Below, piece by piece: positions 1 to 8,597 of a stretch of 64,000 nt of DNA (within the stretch, counting starts at the first letter, position 1; each line of letters begins with the position of its first letter). Source of the DNA: Streptomyces sp. NBC_01460 (GTDB taxonomy: Bacteria; Actinomycetota; Actinomycetes; Streptomycetales; Streptomycetaceae); NCBI RefSeq assembly GCF_036227405.1, contig NZ_CP109473.1, forward strand, positions 2,108,001-2,172,000. The letters are read 5' to 3'. A model generated the notes under the pieces. The model was not told the origin of the DNA and made no database searches. It worked only from the letters and a program-made list of their open reading frames with translations. Both the position numbers and the translations under genes were made by a program.

Positions 1-599
1 TTGAAGCGGCGGTCGGCCCAGATGACCAGGAGCGCCACGCCGACGCACCACAGGGACTCGTACAGGAACGTCGGGTGGTAGGTGCCCTGGACGCGGTTCG
101 TGCCCTCGCTGATCTTCAGCGCCCAGGGCACGTCCGTCGGCTTGCCGTACAGCTCCTGGTTGAACCAGTTGCCCCAGCGCCCGATCGCCTGGGCGAAGGC
201 GATGCCGGGGGCCAGCGCGTCCGCCCAGGCCGGGAGCGGGATCCCGCGCCGGCGGCAGCCGATCCAGGCGCCGACCGCGCCGAGAGCGATCGCGCCCCAG
301 ATACCGAGGCCGCCCTCCCAGATCTTGAAGGCGTCCACCCAGTCCTCACCGTCGCTGAAGTACAGCTGGTAGTCGGTGATGACGTGGTAGAGCCTGCCGC
401 CGACCAGGCCGAAGGGCACGGCCCAGACGGCGATGTCGGCGACGGTGCCGGCTTTGCCGCCCCTGGCGATCCAGCGCTTGTTGCCGAACCAGACGGCGAC
501 GAAGACACCGATGATGATGCAGAACGCGTAGCCGCGGAGCGGGATCGGGCCGAGCTCGATCACGCCGGTCGACGGGCTGGGAATGAAGGCAAGGTTCAT
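1..599 (-). CDS. lgt: Prolipoprotein diacylglyceryl transferase (3' end outside window)
   Basis: This enzyme transfers diacylglycerol from phosphatidylglycerol to the lipobox cysteine of prolipoproteins, the first step of bacterial lipoprotein maturation in the membrane. About 199 N-terminal residues are visible, starting at the ATG at 599 (MNLAFIPSPSTGVIELGPIP). Family landmarks seen are the LRGYAFCIIIGVF first membrane segment, the GGRLYHV segment, the GRWGNWFNQELYG signature and YHPTFLYE. The reading frame is open to the window edge, so the C-terminus lies outside. It is the last visible gene of the leftward trp-side cluster, following the DsbA-like gene after about 106 nt. LspA, which acts after Lgt, is encoded at 52262-52870. 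The identification is secure. Confidence 0.97.
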   Translation of the reverse strand, partial: MNLAFIPSPSTGVIELGPIPLRGYAFCIIIGVFVAVWFGNKRWIARGGKAGTVADIAVWAVPFGLVGGRLYHVITDYQLYFSDGEDWVDAFKIWEGGLGIWGAIALGAVGAWIGCRRRGIPLPAWADALAPGIAFAQAIGRWGNWFNQELYGKPTDVPWALKISEGTNRVQGTYHPTFLYESLWCVGVALLVIWADRRF

Positions 600-669
600 G
601 ACGGGGTCGACGCTACCCTGCCGGACGGGACGTACGGCAAGCCGTCCGGCAACTTCTGGGTAACGGGAC

Positions 670-692
670 CCCCTGCGGAGTACCCGCAGGGG
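670..692 (-). terminator. Hairpin between the DsbA-like gene and lgt
   Basis: A 9-bp perfect stem (CCCCTGCGG with CCGCAGGGG, loop AGTAC) lies between the end of the DsbA-like gene (706) and the lgt start (599). It has no clear T-tract, which is common for Streptomyces hairpins. It could partly uncouple lgt from the upstream genes. Confidence 0.45.
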
Positions 693-705
693 TGCGTCCC
701 CGCGC

Positions 706-1530
706 CTAGGACTTCGACGGTGTGGCCCCGACGGTGCCCGGCTTCTTGCCCTTGTTCGCCTCCGCCACCCACTTCTTGATGGTGGCCTCGGAGATCTGCT
801 CGTTCCCCTTCTTCGGGAAGATCGACTCGCCGTTGAGCAGCGCCGTGGGGGTCCCCTGGAAGCCGCCCTCGCCGAACGCCTTGTTGGACTTCTCGACCCA
901 GCTGTCGTGCGTGCCGTCCTCCACGCAGCTGCGGAAGGCGGGGGTGTCCAGGCCGTCGACCTTGCCGGCCAGGTCGATCAGCTTGCTGTTGTCGCCGAAG
1001 GCGTCGTCGGTCTCGGCGGGCTGGTTGCGGTAGAGGACGTCGTGGTACGGGGCGAACTTGCCGACGTCCTGGGCGCAGGCGGCCGCGTTGGCCGCGCGCA
1101 GGGAGCCGCTGCCGCCGAGGTTGCCGTCGATGATCGTGGCCAGGTGGTACTCCACCTTGAGCTGCCCGCTGTCCGCGAGCTCCGTGATCGTGTCGCGGAA
1201 GGCGTTCTCGAACTGGGCGCAGACCGGGCAGCGGAAGTCCTCCCAGATCGTGAGCGTGGACGGTGCGTCGTCGGCCCCGACCTGGAGGGCGAGGCCGTCC
1301 TCCCCCATCGCCCCGGACGGGGTGACGGCGGGCCCGGCCTCGCTGTCCTTGTCGTTCTTCCCGGCGTTGGCGGCGATCACGCCGATCACGGCGGCGAGCG
1401 CCAGCACCCCCACCACGGCGGTCGCGACGATCAGCGTGCGGCGGCGGCGCTCGCGCGCCCGGTCCTGCTCACGCTGCTGGACGAGCCGGTCGCGCGCGGC
1501 TCTGCTTCGGTCTCGGTTCTTCTCGCTCAC
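706..1530 (-). CDS. Membrane-anchored DsbA-like thioredoxin-fold protein
   Basis: A 274-aa protein with a charged N-terminus (residues 1-31), one membrane segment (about 33-56, LIVATAVVGVLALAAVIGVI) and an extracytoplasmic DsbA/DSBA-like thioredoxin domain. The redox motif is CPVC at residues 101-104 in the context WEDFRCPVCAQF, and a late GTPTALLNG loop matches the cis-proline loop of the fold. It probably makes or isomerises disulfides in secreted proteins, or keeps a partner reduced. I chose the GTG at 1530 (VSEKNRDRSRAARDR) because related actinobacterial proteins begin with similar charged residues and because a hairpin lies just upstream; an in-frame GTG at 1584 is possible. No strong Shine-Dalgarno sequence is visible. 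A paralogue with CPIC lies at 44588-45403. Confidence 0.88.
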   Translation of the reverse strand: MSEKNRDRSRAARDRLVQQREQDRARERRRRTLIVATAVVGVLALAAVIGVIAANAGKNDKDSEAGPAVTPSGAMGEDGLALQVGADDAPSTLTIWEDFRCPVCAQFENAFRDTITELADSGQLKVEYHLATIIDGNLGGSGSLRAANAAACAQDVGKFAPYHDVLYRNQPAETDDAFGDNSKLIDLAGKVDGLDTPAFRSCVEDGTHDSWVEKSNKAFGEGGFQGTPTALLNGESIFPKKGNEQISEATIKKWVAEANKGKKPGTVGATPSKS

Positions 1531-1543
1531 ACCGCGCAAACGA

Positions 1544-1573
1544 ACCGGGGAGGTGCGTGAGCGCCTCCCCGGT
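1544..1573 (-). terminator. Probable trp operon terminator hairpin
   Basis: A perfect 10-bp stem (ACCGGGGAGG with CCTCCCCGGT, 10-nt loop) sits between the trpA stop (1606) and the DsbA-like start (1530). It most likely ends or attenuates the trp transcript. Confidence 0.55.
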
Positions 1574-1605
1574 CCCAGGTCCACCCGTACGGATGACGAC
1601 GGCTG

Positions 1606-2418
1606 TCAGCGCTTTCGAACGCCTTCGGCCAGTTCGCCCGCGAGGGCGCGGACGGCGGCGAGACCCGCGGCCTCGTCGGGCGCGTCGAGCATCCGCTTGA
1701 CGAAGGCGGAACCGACGATCACCCCGTCGGCGAAGCCGGCGACCTGCCGGGCGTGCTCGGCGGTGGAGACGCCGATGCCGACGCAGACCGGCAGGTCCGT
1801 GGTGGCCTTGGTGCGCCGCACCAGGTCCTGGGCCTGCTCACCGACCGATTCGCGGGTGCCGGTGACCCCCATCAGCGAGGAGGCGTAGACGAAGCCGGAG
1901 CCCGCCGAGGTGATCGTGGCGAGGCGTGCGTCCTGGCTGCTGGGGGCGACGACGAAGACGGTGGCGAGGGAGTGCTTCTCGGCGTGCTCCCTCCACAGTC
2001 CCGACTCCTGGACGGGCAGGTCGGGCAGGATGCACCCGGCGCCGCCCGCGTCGGCGAGCTCGGCGGTGAAGCGCTCCACGCCGTACCGGTCGATCGGGTT
2101 CCAGTACGTCATGACGAGGATCGGCGCGCCGGTGGCCTCGTGCGTCTCCCGGACCGTGCGCATGATGTCGGCGATCCTGACCCCGCCGCGCAGCGCGATG
2201 TCGTCGGCGGTCTGGATGACCGGTCCGTCGAGCACCGGGTCGCTGTGCGGGAGGCCCACCTCGATGACGTCGGCGCCGCCGGCGACGGCGGCCTTGACGG
2301 CCTCGATGCCGCCGTCGACGGTCGGGAAGCCTCCGGGCAGGTAGGCGATGAGCGCCGCCCGGTCCTCGGATGCCGCCCGGGCCAGCGTCGATTCGAGAAG
2401 CTCTCGGTTGCCGCTCAC
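1606..2418 (-). CDS. trpA: Tryptophan synthase alpha chain
   Basis: TrpA cleaves indole-3-glycerol phosphate to indole and glyceraldehyde 3-phosphate and channels indole to TrpB. The 270-aa product has the usual TIM-barrel length. The two catalytic acids match E53 (ADVIEVGLP) and D64 (DPVLDGP), corresponding to E49 and D60 of the enterobacterial enzyme. [21 protein letters not shown] and VIVGSAFV are further family signatures. The ATG at 2418 overlaps the trpB stop by 4 nt (ATGA), indicating translational coupling. It is the last trp gene; a hairpin at 1544-1573 follows. Confidence 0.98.
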   Translation of the reverse strand: MSGNRELLESTLARAASEDRAALIAYLPGGFPTVDGGIEAVKAAVAGGADVIEVGLPHSDPVLDGPVIQTADDIALRGGVRIADIMRTVRETHEATGAPILVMTYWNPIDRYGVERFTAELADAGGAGCILPDLPVQESGLWREHAEKHSLATVFVVAPSSQDARLATITSAGSGFVYASSLMGVTGTRESVGEQAQDLVRRTKATTDLPVCVGIGVSTAEHARQVAGFADGVIVGSAFVKRMLDAPDEAAGLAAVRALAGELAEGVRKR

Positions 2419-3695
2419 TTGGTGACCTCTTCCTCTCCGTCGGCCACGTCGGCCTCGACGACGGCGTCGGCGCCGTCGTACAGCCCGAAGTAGCGCGCCG
2501 CCGTGTCCATGTCCTTGTCGCCGCGGCCGGACAGGTTGATCAGGATCAGGCCGTCCTCGCCGAGCTCCCGTCCGACCTCCAGGGCCCCGGCCAGCGCGTG
2601 CGCGCTCTCGATGGCCGGGATGATCCCCTCGGTGCGGGAGAGGAGGCGCAGCGCCTGCATGGCGGCGTCGTCGGTGACCGCGCGGTACTCGCCGCGGCCG
2701 ACGTCCTTGAGGTAGGCGTGCTCCGGGCCGATGCCGGGGTAGTCGAGCCCCGCGGAGATGGAGTAGGGCTCGGTGATCTGGCCCTCGTCGTCCTGGAGGA
2801 CGTAGCTGCGTGAGCCGTGCAGGATCCCGGGCTCGCCCGCGGTCAGGGTCGCCGCGTGCTCGCCGGTCTCGACCCCGTGGCCGGCCGGTTCGCAGCCGAT
2901 GAGGCGGACGCCCTCGTCGGGGATGAAGGCGTGGAAGAGTCCGATGGCGTTGGATCCGCCGCCGACACAGGCGACCGCGGCGTCCGGAAGCCTGCCGGCC
3001 CGCTCCAGGATCTGGCGGCGGGCCTCGACGCCGATCACCCGGTGGAAGTCGCGGACCATCGCCGGGAAGGGGTGCGGCCCGGCGACCGTGCCGAAGAGGT
3101 AGTGGGTGCGGTCCACGTTGGCGACCCAGTCGCGGAACGCCTCGTTGATGGCGTCCTTGAGGGTCCTGGAGCCGGACTTCACGGCCACGACCTCGGCGCC
3201 GAGCATCCGCATCCGCGCGACGTTCAGGGCCTGCCGCTCGGTGTCGATCTCACCCATGTAGATGGTGCACTCGAGCCCGAACAGGGCGCAGGCGGTCGCG
3301 GTGGCGACGCCGTGCTGGCCCGCCCCGGTCTCCGCGATGATGCGGGTCTTGCCCATGCGCTTGGTGAGGAGGGCCTGGCCCAGCACGTTGTTGATCTTGT
3401 GCGAGCCGGTGTGGTTGAGGTCCTCGCGCTTGAGGAAGACGCGGGCGCCCCCCGCGTGCTCGGCGAAGCGCGCGACCTCGGTGAGCGCGCTGGGCCGGCC
3501 CGTGTAGTCGACCATGAGGTGGTTGAGCTCGACGGCGAAGGCCGGGTCCGCCTTGGCCTTGTCGTACTCCACGGCGACCTCGTCCACGGCGGCGACGAGC
3601 GCCTCCGGGATGAACTTGCCGCCGTAGGCGCCGAAGTACCCCTCGGCGCTGGGGATCAGACCCTCGGGGTCCGGGATGAAGAAGTCGGACGACAT
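2415..3695 (-). CDS. trpB: Tryptophan synthase beta chain
   Basis: TrpB is the PLP enzyme that condenses indole with serine to give tryptophan. The product is 426 aa. The PLP lysine is K100 in [19 protein letters not shown] and the glycine-rich GGGSNAIG phosphate cradle are present, and the C-terminal [11 protein letters not shown] is intact. The start at 3695 ([10 protein letters not shown]) was chosen over an in-frame upstream codon because GAGGAG stands about 8 nt before it and family homology begins there. It overlaps trpA by 4 nt. A 133-nt spacer with hairpins separates it from trpM. Confidence 0.98.
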   Translation of the reverse strand: MSSDFFIPDPEGLIPSAEGYFGAYGGKFIPEALVAAVDEVAVEYDKAKADPAFAVELNHLMVDYTGRPSALTEVARFAEHAGGARVFLKREDLNHTGSHKINNVLGQALLTKRMGKTRIIAETGAGQHGVATATACALFGLECTIYMGEIDTERQALNVARMRMLGAEVVAVKSGSRTLKDAINEAFRDWVANVDRTHYLFGTVAGPHPFPAMVRDFHRVIGVEARRQILERAGRLPDAAVACVGGGSNAIGLFHAFIPDEGVRLIGCEPAGHGVETGEHAATLTAGEPGILHGSRSYVLQDDEGQITEPYSISAGLDYPGIGPEHAYLKDVGRGEYRAVTDDAAMQALRLLSRTEGIIPAIESAHALAGALEVGRELGEDGLILINLSGRGDKDMDTAARYFGLYDGADAVVEADVADGEEEVTK

Positions 3696-3758
3696 GCGAT
3701 GTGCTCCTCGAATCGCAACGGGTGGTGTCACCGTATGCGCCGTGGGCGGAGCGCCGCG

Positions 3759-3811
3759 CCGACCGGTGGGCGGTCGGTGCGGTGGGTCGTGCGGATCCCC
3801 CTGTACGGGGG
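3759..3811 (-). other. Hairpin-rich trpM-trpB spacer
   Basis: The 133-nt spacer between trpM and trpB holds two simple hairpins: CCGACCG/CGGTCGG at 3759-3777 (loop GTGGG) and CCCCC/GGGGG at 3797-3811 (loop TGTAC). They could process, stabilise or attenuate the message between trpM and trpB. No T-tract is present and no function is demonstrated. Confidence 0.35.
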
Positions 3812-3828
3812 GCGACGGCCGGGGCTCG

Positions 3829-4044
3829 CTACGGCGCGGACCCCGTGCGCCATCGCATGCCGTTGACCTGTCCGGGCTCGTCGCCGATCACGTACCGGAC
3901 GCGCCGGCCGTGCACACGCCGGGCGGGCGCGCGGCAGCCGCGGGGGCGACAGCCGCGCGCCAGCGGCGCGTGCGGGTCCCGGGCGCTCGCCCCGGCGGGG
4001 CGCAGGCCCGGCCGGATGCGGGCGGTGGGACGGTCGGCGGACAC
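3829..4044 (-). CDS. trpM: TrpM (TrpX) small regulatory protein of the trp cluster
   Basis: A short basic, Arg/Cys-rich protein whose C-terminal half ([20 protein letters not shown] followed by [17 protein letters not shown]) matches what I remember of TrpM/TrpX, encoded between trpC and trpB in S. coelicolor. TrpM is reported there to modulate tryptophan synthesis and morphological differentiation; it has no known catalytic domain. The only usable start between the trpC stop and the conserved core is the GTG at 4044, giving 71 aa and an 8-nt gap from trpC. That is slightly longer than the roughly 63 aa I recall for S. coelicolor, and no good Shine-Dalgarno sequence is visible, so translation may depend on coupling to trpC. 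Confidence 0.75.
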   Translation of the reverse strand: MSADRPTARIRPGLRPAGASARDPHAPLARGCRPRGCRAPARRVHGRRVRYVIGDEPGQVNGMRWRTGSAP

Positions 4045-4052
4045 GGGCCGGT

Positions 4053-4862
4053 TCAGCCCCGTCCGTGCCGGAGCGCCGGGTGGGCGCCCGCGGCGACCAG
4101 GTCGGCGACGGCGGCCCGGGGGTCGCGGCCGGTGACCAGGGACTCTCCGACGAGCACCGCGTCCGCGCCGGCGTTGGCGTAGGCGATGAGGTCGTGCGGG
4201 CCCCGGACGCCGGACTCGGCGACCTTGACGATGTGGTCGGGGATCTCGGGGGCGACGCGTTCGAAGGTGGAACGGTCGACCTTGAGGTCCTTGAGGTTGC
4301 GCGCGTTGACACCGATGATCTTCGCTCCGGCGTCCACGGCGCGCTCCGCCTCCTCCTCGTCGTGCGCCTCGACGATCGGCGTGAGGCCGATCGACTCGGC
4401 CCGCTCGATCAGCGAGACGAGGGCCTCCTGGTCGAGGGCGGCGACGATCAGCAGGGCGAGGTCGGCGCCGTAGGCCCGTGCCTCCCACAGCTGGTACGAG
4501 GTGACGATGAAGTCCTTGCGCAGGACCGGGATGTCGACCTTGGCGCGGACGGCCTCCAGGTCGGCGAGCGAGCCGCCGAAGCGGCGCTCCTCGGTGAGCA
4601 CCGAGATGACGGACGCCCCGCCGGCCTCGTAGTCCGCGGCGAGCGCGGCCGGGTCGGCGATGGCGGCAAGGGCCCCCTTGGAGGGGCTGGAGCGCTTGAC
4701 CTCGCAGATGACGGTCACACCCTCGCCGCGCAGGGCGGCGACTCCGTCCTTGGCCTGGGGAGCGCGCGCGGCGCGTTCCTTCAGCTCGTCGAGGCTGACG
4801 CGCGCCTGCCGCTCCGCGAGGTCGGCGCGAACGCCGTCAATGATCTCGTCGAGCACACTCAC
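4053..4862 (-). CDS. trpC: Indole-3-glycerol phosphate synthase
   Basis: TrpC closes the indole ring from carboxyphenylamino-deoxyribulose phosphate. The 269-aa TIM-barrel shows the family motifs [13 protein letters not shown] (catalytic Lys region), [25 protein letters not shown] and AVLVGESLV. The GTG at 4862 ([19 protein letters not shown]) was chosen because homology starts there and AAGGGGG precedes it; the longer reading frame to 4943 has a poor extension. This is a stand-alone TrpC rather than a TrpC-TrpF fusion, so the isomerase step must come from elsewhere (see priA). It is followed by trpM after 8 nt. Confidence 0.97.
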   Translation of the reverse strand: MSVLDEIIDGVRADLAERQARVSLDELKERAARAPQAKDGVAALRGEGVTVICEVKRSSPSKGALAAIADPAALAADYEAGGASVISVLTEERRFGGSLADLEAVRAKVDIPVLRKDFIVTSYQLWEARAYGADLALLIVAALDQEALVSLIERAESIGLTPIVEAHDEEEAERAVDAGAKIIGVNARNLKDLKVDRSTFERVAPEIPDHIVKVAESGVRGPHDLIAYANAGADAVLVGESLVTGRDPRAAVADLVAAGAHPALRHGRG

Positions 4863-4974
4863 GCGAGCGGCCCCCTTCCGAAGCGGTGATGGAACAGGAT
4901 CAGCCATGTCGATGGTATCCGCAGGAGGGCTCAGGGCTCGCATCCGGCGGCCTCGCGTCCCACTCCCTGGTCAT

Positions 4975-5445
4975 TCACGGCGCGAGCGCCGAGCCGAAGG
5001 GCAGGTTCCTGACCACGGAGAACACCAGCAGGACGGCGCCGACGCCCCACCAGTGGACGGGCGCGAGACCGATCCGCATCGGCCTGCCCCGGCTCGCGCG
5101 GACCGTCCAGAGCAGCCAGACCGCGGCGAAGACGGCGTAGCCGACGACGGCCAGGGCGTTGGCGCCGAGCGCGGTGGTGAGGTCCCCGTGGGCGAAGGCG
5201 TACGCGCTGCGGAGACCCCCGCAGCCGGGGCAGAACACGCCGGTGAACCGGAGCATGGGGCAGACCGGGTAGTGACCCGGCTCGTTCGGGTCGACCGCGG
5301 CGACGTAGCCGAAGGCCCCGACGACGGCGGCCATGACCCCGGCGGGGACCGCGAGCCGACGGAGCAGGGAGGCCCGGGCGGGGGCCGGCGGGAGCCCGGG
5401 CACGGGGCCGGGGCCGGGGGCTGCGGGAGAGGCTGAGGCGTCCAC
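4975..5445 (-). CDS. DUF2752 family membrane protein
   Basis: A small membrane protein of about 156 aa with three or more hydrophobic segments and the DUF2752 signature CPMLRFTGVFCPGCGGLRSAY, in which paired cysteines lie near the membrane surface. Biochemical function is unknown. The family is often found in this trp-linked position in Streptomyces. The start is uncertain: GTG at 5445 is preceded by GGGGA about 10 nt upstream and was chosen, but GTG at 5466 and the frame start at 5523 are possible. It lies between the HGxxPAAW protein and trpC in the same direction and is probably co-transcribed. Confidence 0.8.
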   Translation of the reverse strand: MDASASPAAPGPGPVPGLPPAPARASLLRRLAVPAGVMAAVVGAFGYVAAVDPNEPGHYPVCPMLRFTGVFCPGCGGLRSAYAFAHGDLTTALGANALAVVGYAVFAAVWLLWTVRASRGRPMRIGLAPVHWWGVGAVLLVFSVVRNLPFGSALAP

Positions 5446-5539
5446 GCGGTGATTGTCCCCGCTCACGCGGAGAGGCGCAGCCCGGTCCGGGCTGCGCCTC
5501 GCGTCGTGTGCGGGGTCCGGCACCTGCCGGTGGACCGCC

Positions 5540-5791
5540 TCAGGCCGTGATCTGGGCCTGCGAGGCGCGGGCCCTGGCGGCCGCCATCTCCTCGGACTCC
5601 TTCGGCATGCCGAGACCGGCCAGCTTCATGGCGAGACCGACGACACCCCCGAGGAGGACGACGACGATCCCGGCCCAGAAGCCGAGCGTGTTCGCCGCGA
5701 CCATGAAGAGGCCCGCGATGCAGAAGCCGATGAAGGAGATGATGACACCGGTCCAGGCGGCCGGGGTGTGTCCGTGGCTGCTGCCCGCCAT
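5540..5791 (-). CDS. HGxxPAAW family membrane protein
   Basis: An 83-aa protein with two membrane segments (about residues 14-34 and 39-59) and the family signature HGHTPAAW at residues 6-13. The C-terminal tail is short and charged. This actinobacterial family has no known activity. Its repeated presence between trpE and trpC suggests a link to this operon, but it could equally be a passenger. The ATG at 5791 is well placed, with the repeat-like GGAGCAACTC just upstream on the coding strand. Confidence 0.85.
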   Translation of the reverse strand: MAGSSHGHTPAAWTGVIISFIGFCIAGLFMVAANTLGFWAGIVVVLLGGVVGLAMKLAGLGMPKESEEMAAARARASQAQITA

Positions 5792-5885
5792 GAGTTGCTC
5801 CTTGTTGGTGTTGCGCTGAAGGTGTCGCTGTGGGAAAGGCCCGCTGCCATTGTCCCGTACGCGCCGGTGGACGTGAGGCTGGGGG

Positions 5886-6536
5886 TCACGCCTCGCGCGT
5901 CGGGTCCTCGCCGCGGTCCAGTGCCTTCCACAGTTCCTCGGGCCGCTCGGGGTCCGGGGCGGTGCGGGGGGCCTTGCGGGGGCGGGGGGTGCCGTCGCGT
6001 TCGTACCGCCCCGACATGGCGGGCCAGCGCCTGCCGTAGCGCAGGGCGAGCAGCCCGGCGAGCAGGATCAGCAGGCCGCCGGCCGCGGTGACGTAGGGCC
6101 ACGCGGTGTGGCTGAGGGCGCCGACGGTGGCCGCGGTGTCGCCGGTGGTCTGCGCGGCCCGTTCGTCGAGGGCCGCGCTGTCCGAGGCGCCCGCCCAGGC
6201 GCTCAGTCCGGCGCCGAGGCCGCTGAGGGCCAGCAGGGCGGCGACGGCCAGCCGTCCGCCGCCGCGGACGGCGAAGACGGCGACGAGGGCGGCCAGGCCG
6301 ACGACGGCCAGGGCCGCCGGGAGGCCGGTGACGTCCTGGCCGTCGGCGCTCAGCGGCAGGACGCCGCCGCCGACGGCCGCCTCGCCCTTCGCCCAGGTCT
6401 GCCCGGAGGCGAGGAGTACGACGGTGGCGCCGGCCGCCCCGAGGAGCAGTCCGGCGGCCAGGCTTCGGCGGCTCGCCGCGCTGTCGGGCGCGGAGGCGGC
6501 TCGGGAACGGGGCTGGGGTACGGGGACAGCACTCAC
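5886..6536 (-). CDS. Trp-region conserved membrane protein (TIGR02234 / Trp_oprn_chp)
   Basis: A 216-aa integral membrane protein with four likely membrane segments (LAAGLLLGAAGATVVLLAS; ALAVVGLAALVAVFAV; LAVAALLALSGLGAGL; YVTAAGGLLILLAGLLAL) and a soluble charged C-terminus. Its length, topology and position directly after trpE match the actinobacterial Trp-region membrane family TIGR02234. The function is unknown; a role in tryptophan transport or control is a guess from context. GTG at 6536 (VSAVPVPQ) and GTG at 6545 are both possible; 6536 gives the better distance from the GGGGA upstream. Confidence 0.82.
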   Translation of the reverse strand: MSAVPVPQPRSRAASAPDSAASRRSLAAGLLLGAAGATVVLLASGQTWAKGEAAVGGGVLPLSADGQDVTGLPAALAVVGLAALVAVFAVRGGGRLAVAALLALSGLGAGLSAWAGASDSAALDERAAQTTGDTAATVGALSHTAWPYVTAAGGLLILLAGLLALRYGRRWPAMSGRYERDGTPRPRKAPRTAPDPERPEELWKALDRGEDPTREA

Positions 6537-6627
6537 GTACCCCACTATCCCCTACCGGCCCGGACCGGTCGGCGAAAGGGGGCCGGTAGGAGGGCCCCAC
6601 GGTGCCGGCGGCGGCGTGAGACCCGTC

Positions 6628-8121
6628 TCAGTGGGCCCCGAGGCGGTTCGCCGTGTGCACGGCGCGCAGGACCGCGGCGGCCTTGTTGCGGCACTCGGTG
6701 TCCTCGGCGACCGGGTCGGAGTCCGCGACGATGCCCGCGCCCGCCTGGACGTAGGCCGTGCCGTCACGGAGCAGGGCGGTCCGGATGGCGATGGCGGTGT
6801 CGGAGTCCCCGGCGAAGTCGAGGTAGCCCACGCATCCGCCGTACAGGCCGCGCCGGGACGGTTCGAGCTCCTCGATGATCTGCAGGGCGCGGGGCTTGGG
6901 CGCGCCCGACAGGGTGCCGGCGGGGAAGCAGGCGGTGAGGACGTCGAAGGCGCCGCGGCCCTCGGCGACGCGTCCGGTGACGGTGGAGACGATGTGCATC
7001 ACGTGCGAGTAGCGCTCGACCGACATGAAGTCGACGACCTCGACGCTGCCGGGTTCGCAGACCCGCCCCAGGTCGTTGCGGCCGAGGTCGACGAGCATCA
7101 GGTGCTCGGCGCGTTCCTTCGGGTCGGCGAGGAGCTCGTCGGCGAGCGCCTGGTCCTCCTGCGGGGTGGCGCCGCGGTGCCTCGTCCCGGCGATCGGATG
7201 GACCATCGCCCGGCCGTCCTCGACCTTGACGAGCGCCTCGGGGCTGGAGCCGACGACGTCGAAACCGTCGAAGCGGAAGAGGTACATGTACGGCGACGGG
7301 TTGGTGGCCCGCAGGACCCGGTAGACGTCCAGCGCACTCGCCGTGCACGGCGTCTCGAAGCGCTGGGAGGGGACGACCTGGAAGGCCTCGCCTGCCCTGA
7401 TGCGCTCCTTGACGTCCTCGACGGCGTCCATGAAGGCCTGGCCGCCCCAGAGGGCGGTGTAGGGCGGGAGCTCGGAGGGCGGCAGCGCTGCGGGGGCGTT
7501 CTCCACCGGGCGGGAGAGGTCGCGTTCCATGGCGTCGAGCCGGGCGACCGCGTCCGCGTAGGCCTCGTCGACCCCGGTGTCCAGGTCGTTGTGGTTGATC
7601 GCGTTGGCGATCAGCAGGACGGTGCCGTTCCCGTGGTCGAGCACGGCGAGGTCCGAGGTGAGCAGCATGGTCAGTTCGGGGAGCTTCAGGTCGTCGCCGC
7701 CGTGCTCGGTGATCCGCTCCAGCCGGCGCACGACGTCGTAGCCGAGGTAGCCGACCATGCCGCCGGTGAACGGGGGCAGACCGTCGTCGGCGACCAGGTC
7801 GCGCGGGGTGTGCAGGGTCTCGACCGTGGCCCGCAGCGCCTGCAGCGGGTCCCCGTCGACGGGGACGCCGACGGGCGGGGCGCCGAGCCAGTGGGCCTGT
7901 CCGTCGAGGGCGGTCAGGGTGGCGGCGCTGCGTACCCCGATGAAGGAGTAGCGGGACCAGGTGCGGCCGTTCTCCGCGGATTCGAGGAGGAACGTGCCGG
8001 TGCGCTCGGCCGCGAGCTTGCGGTAGAGCCCGACCGGGGTGTCGCCGTCCGCGAGGAGCCGGCGGCTGACGGGGATGACACGCCGGTCGACGGCGAGCTT
8101 GCGGAACGTGTCGAGATCCAT
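6628..8121 (-). CDS. trpE: Anthranilate synthase component I
   Basis: TrpE converts chorismate to anthranilate using ammonia supplied by a glutamine amidotransferase (TrpG), which is not in this window. The 497-aa protein has the N-terminal regulatory domain with an LLESAENGR-type segment for tryptophan feedback, and the chorismate-binding domain with GTRHRGAT, MLVDLGRNDLGRV, PAGTLSGAPKPRA and QAGAGIVADSDP. The ATG at 8121 lies 11 nt after the hisI stop, so trpE is probably read from a hisI transcript. I found no leader peptide or attenuator of the type known in front of some Streptomyces trpE genes. Confidence 0.98.
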   Translation of the reverse strand: MDLDTFRKLAVDRRVIPVSRRLLADGDTPVGLYRKLAAERTGTFLLESAENGRTWSRYSFIGVRSAATLTALDGQAHWLGAPPVGVPVDGDPLQALRATVETLHTPRDLVADDGLPPFTGGMVGYLGYDVVRRLERITEHGGDDLKLPELTMLLTSDLAVLDHGNGTVLLIANAINHNDLDTGVDEAYADAVARLDAMERDLSRPVENAPAALPPSELPPYTALWGGQAFMDAVEDVKERIRAGEAFQVVPSQRFETPCTASALDVYRVLRATNPSPYMYLFRFDGFDVVGSSPEALVKVEDGRAMVHPIAGTRHRGATPQEDQALADELLADPKERAEHLMLVDLGRNDLGRVCEPGSVEVVDFMSVERYSHVMHIVSTVTGRVAEGRGAFDVLTACFPAGTLSGAPKPRALQIIEELEPSRRGLYGGCVGYLDFAGDSDTAIAIRTALLRDGTAYVQAGAGIVADSDPVAEDTECRNKAAAVLRAVHTANRLGAH

Positions 8122-8132
8122 GGCGGCTGACC

Positions 8133-8513
8133 TTATCGGGGCGCGGTGAGCGGGAGGACGTCCTGGTCGAAGCAGGTGCGGTCGCCGGTGTGGCAGGCGG
8201 CACCCGTCTGGTCGACCTTCACCAGGACGGTGTCGGCGTCGCAGTCCAGGGCGACGGACTTCACCCGCTGGACGTGTCCGGAGGTGTCGCCCTTGACCCA
8301 GTACTCCTGGCGGCTGCGGGACCAGTAGGTGCAGCGGCCGGTGGTGAGGGTGCGGTGCAGCGCCTCGTCGTCCATCCAGCCGAGCATGAGCACCTCGCCC
8401 GTGTCGTACTGCTGGGCGATGGCCGGGACGAGACCGTCGGGGCCGCGCTTGAGGCGGGCGGCGACGGCCGGGTCGAGATTGCTGGCGGGCGTGGAGCCGG
8501 GCGTGCTGGTCAT
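8133..8513 (-). CDS. hisI: Phosphoribosyl-AMP cyclohydrolase
   Basis: HisI opens the adenine ring of phosphoribosyl-AMP, the third step of histidine synthesis. It is a 126-aa monofunctional enzyme, not fused to HisE. Metal and substrate residues lie in [39 protein letters not shown] and GDRTCF. The ATG at 8513 ([14 protein letters not shown]) is the first start near the conserved core. It lies apart from the main his operon (23588-29300) and immediately upstream of trpE. Confidence 0.96.
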   Translation of the reverse strand: MTSTPGSTPASNLDPAVAARLKRGPDGLVPAIAQQYDTGEVLMLGWMDDEALHRTLTTGRCTYWSRSRQEYWVKGDTSGHVQRVKSVALDCDADTVLVKVDQTGAACHTGDRTCFDQDVLPLTAPR

Positions 8514-8584
8514 GGGCCCATTGTGCCGCGCCGGACGGGGCCTCCCGGTCGTCCGTCCACTGGGCGGACCGGGGGCGGCGGTCG

Positions 8585-8590
8585 TACGCT
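8585..8590 (+). promoter_or_regulatory. Probable -10 box for a leaderless transcript
   Basis: TACGCT fits the actinobacterial -10 pattern TANNNT and ends 7 nt before the ATG at 8598, so transcription would begin at or next to the start codon. There is no Shine-Dalgarno sequence. A -35 element is not evident. Confidence 0.45.
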
Positions 8591-8597
8591 GGCGGGC

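Noticed and set aside
8122..8132. Attenuator or leader peptide before trpE
   Set aside because: The hisI-trpE gap is only 11 nt, too short for any leader; no Trp-rich short frame was found.
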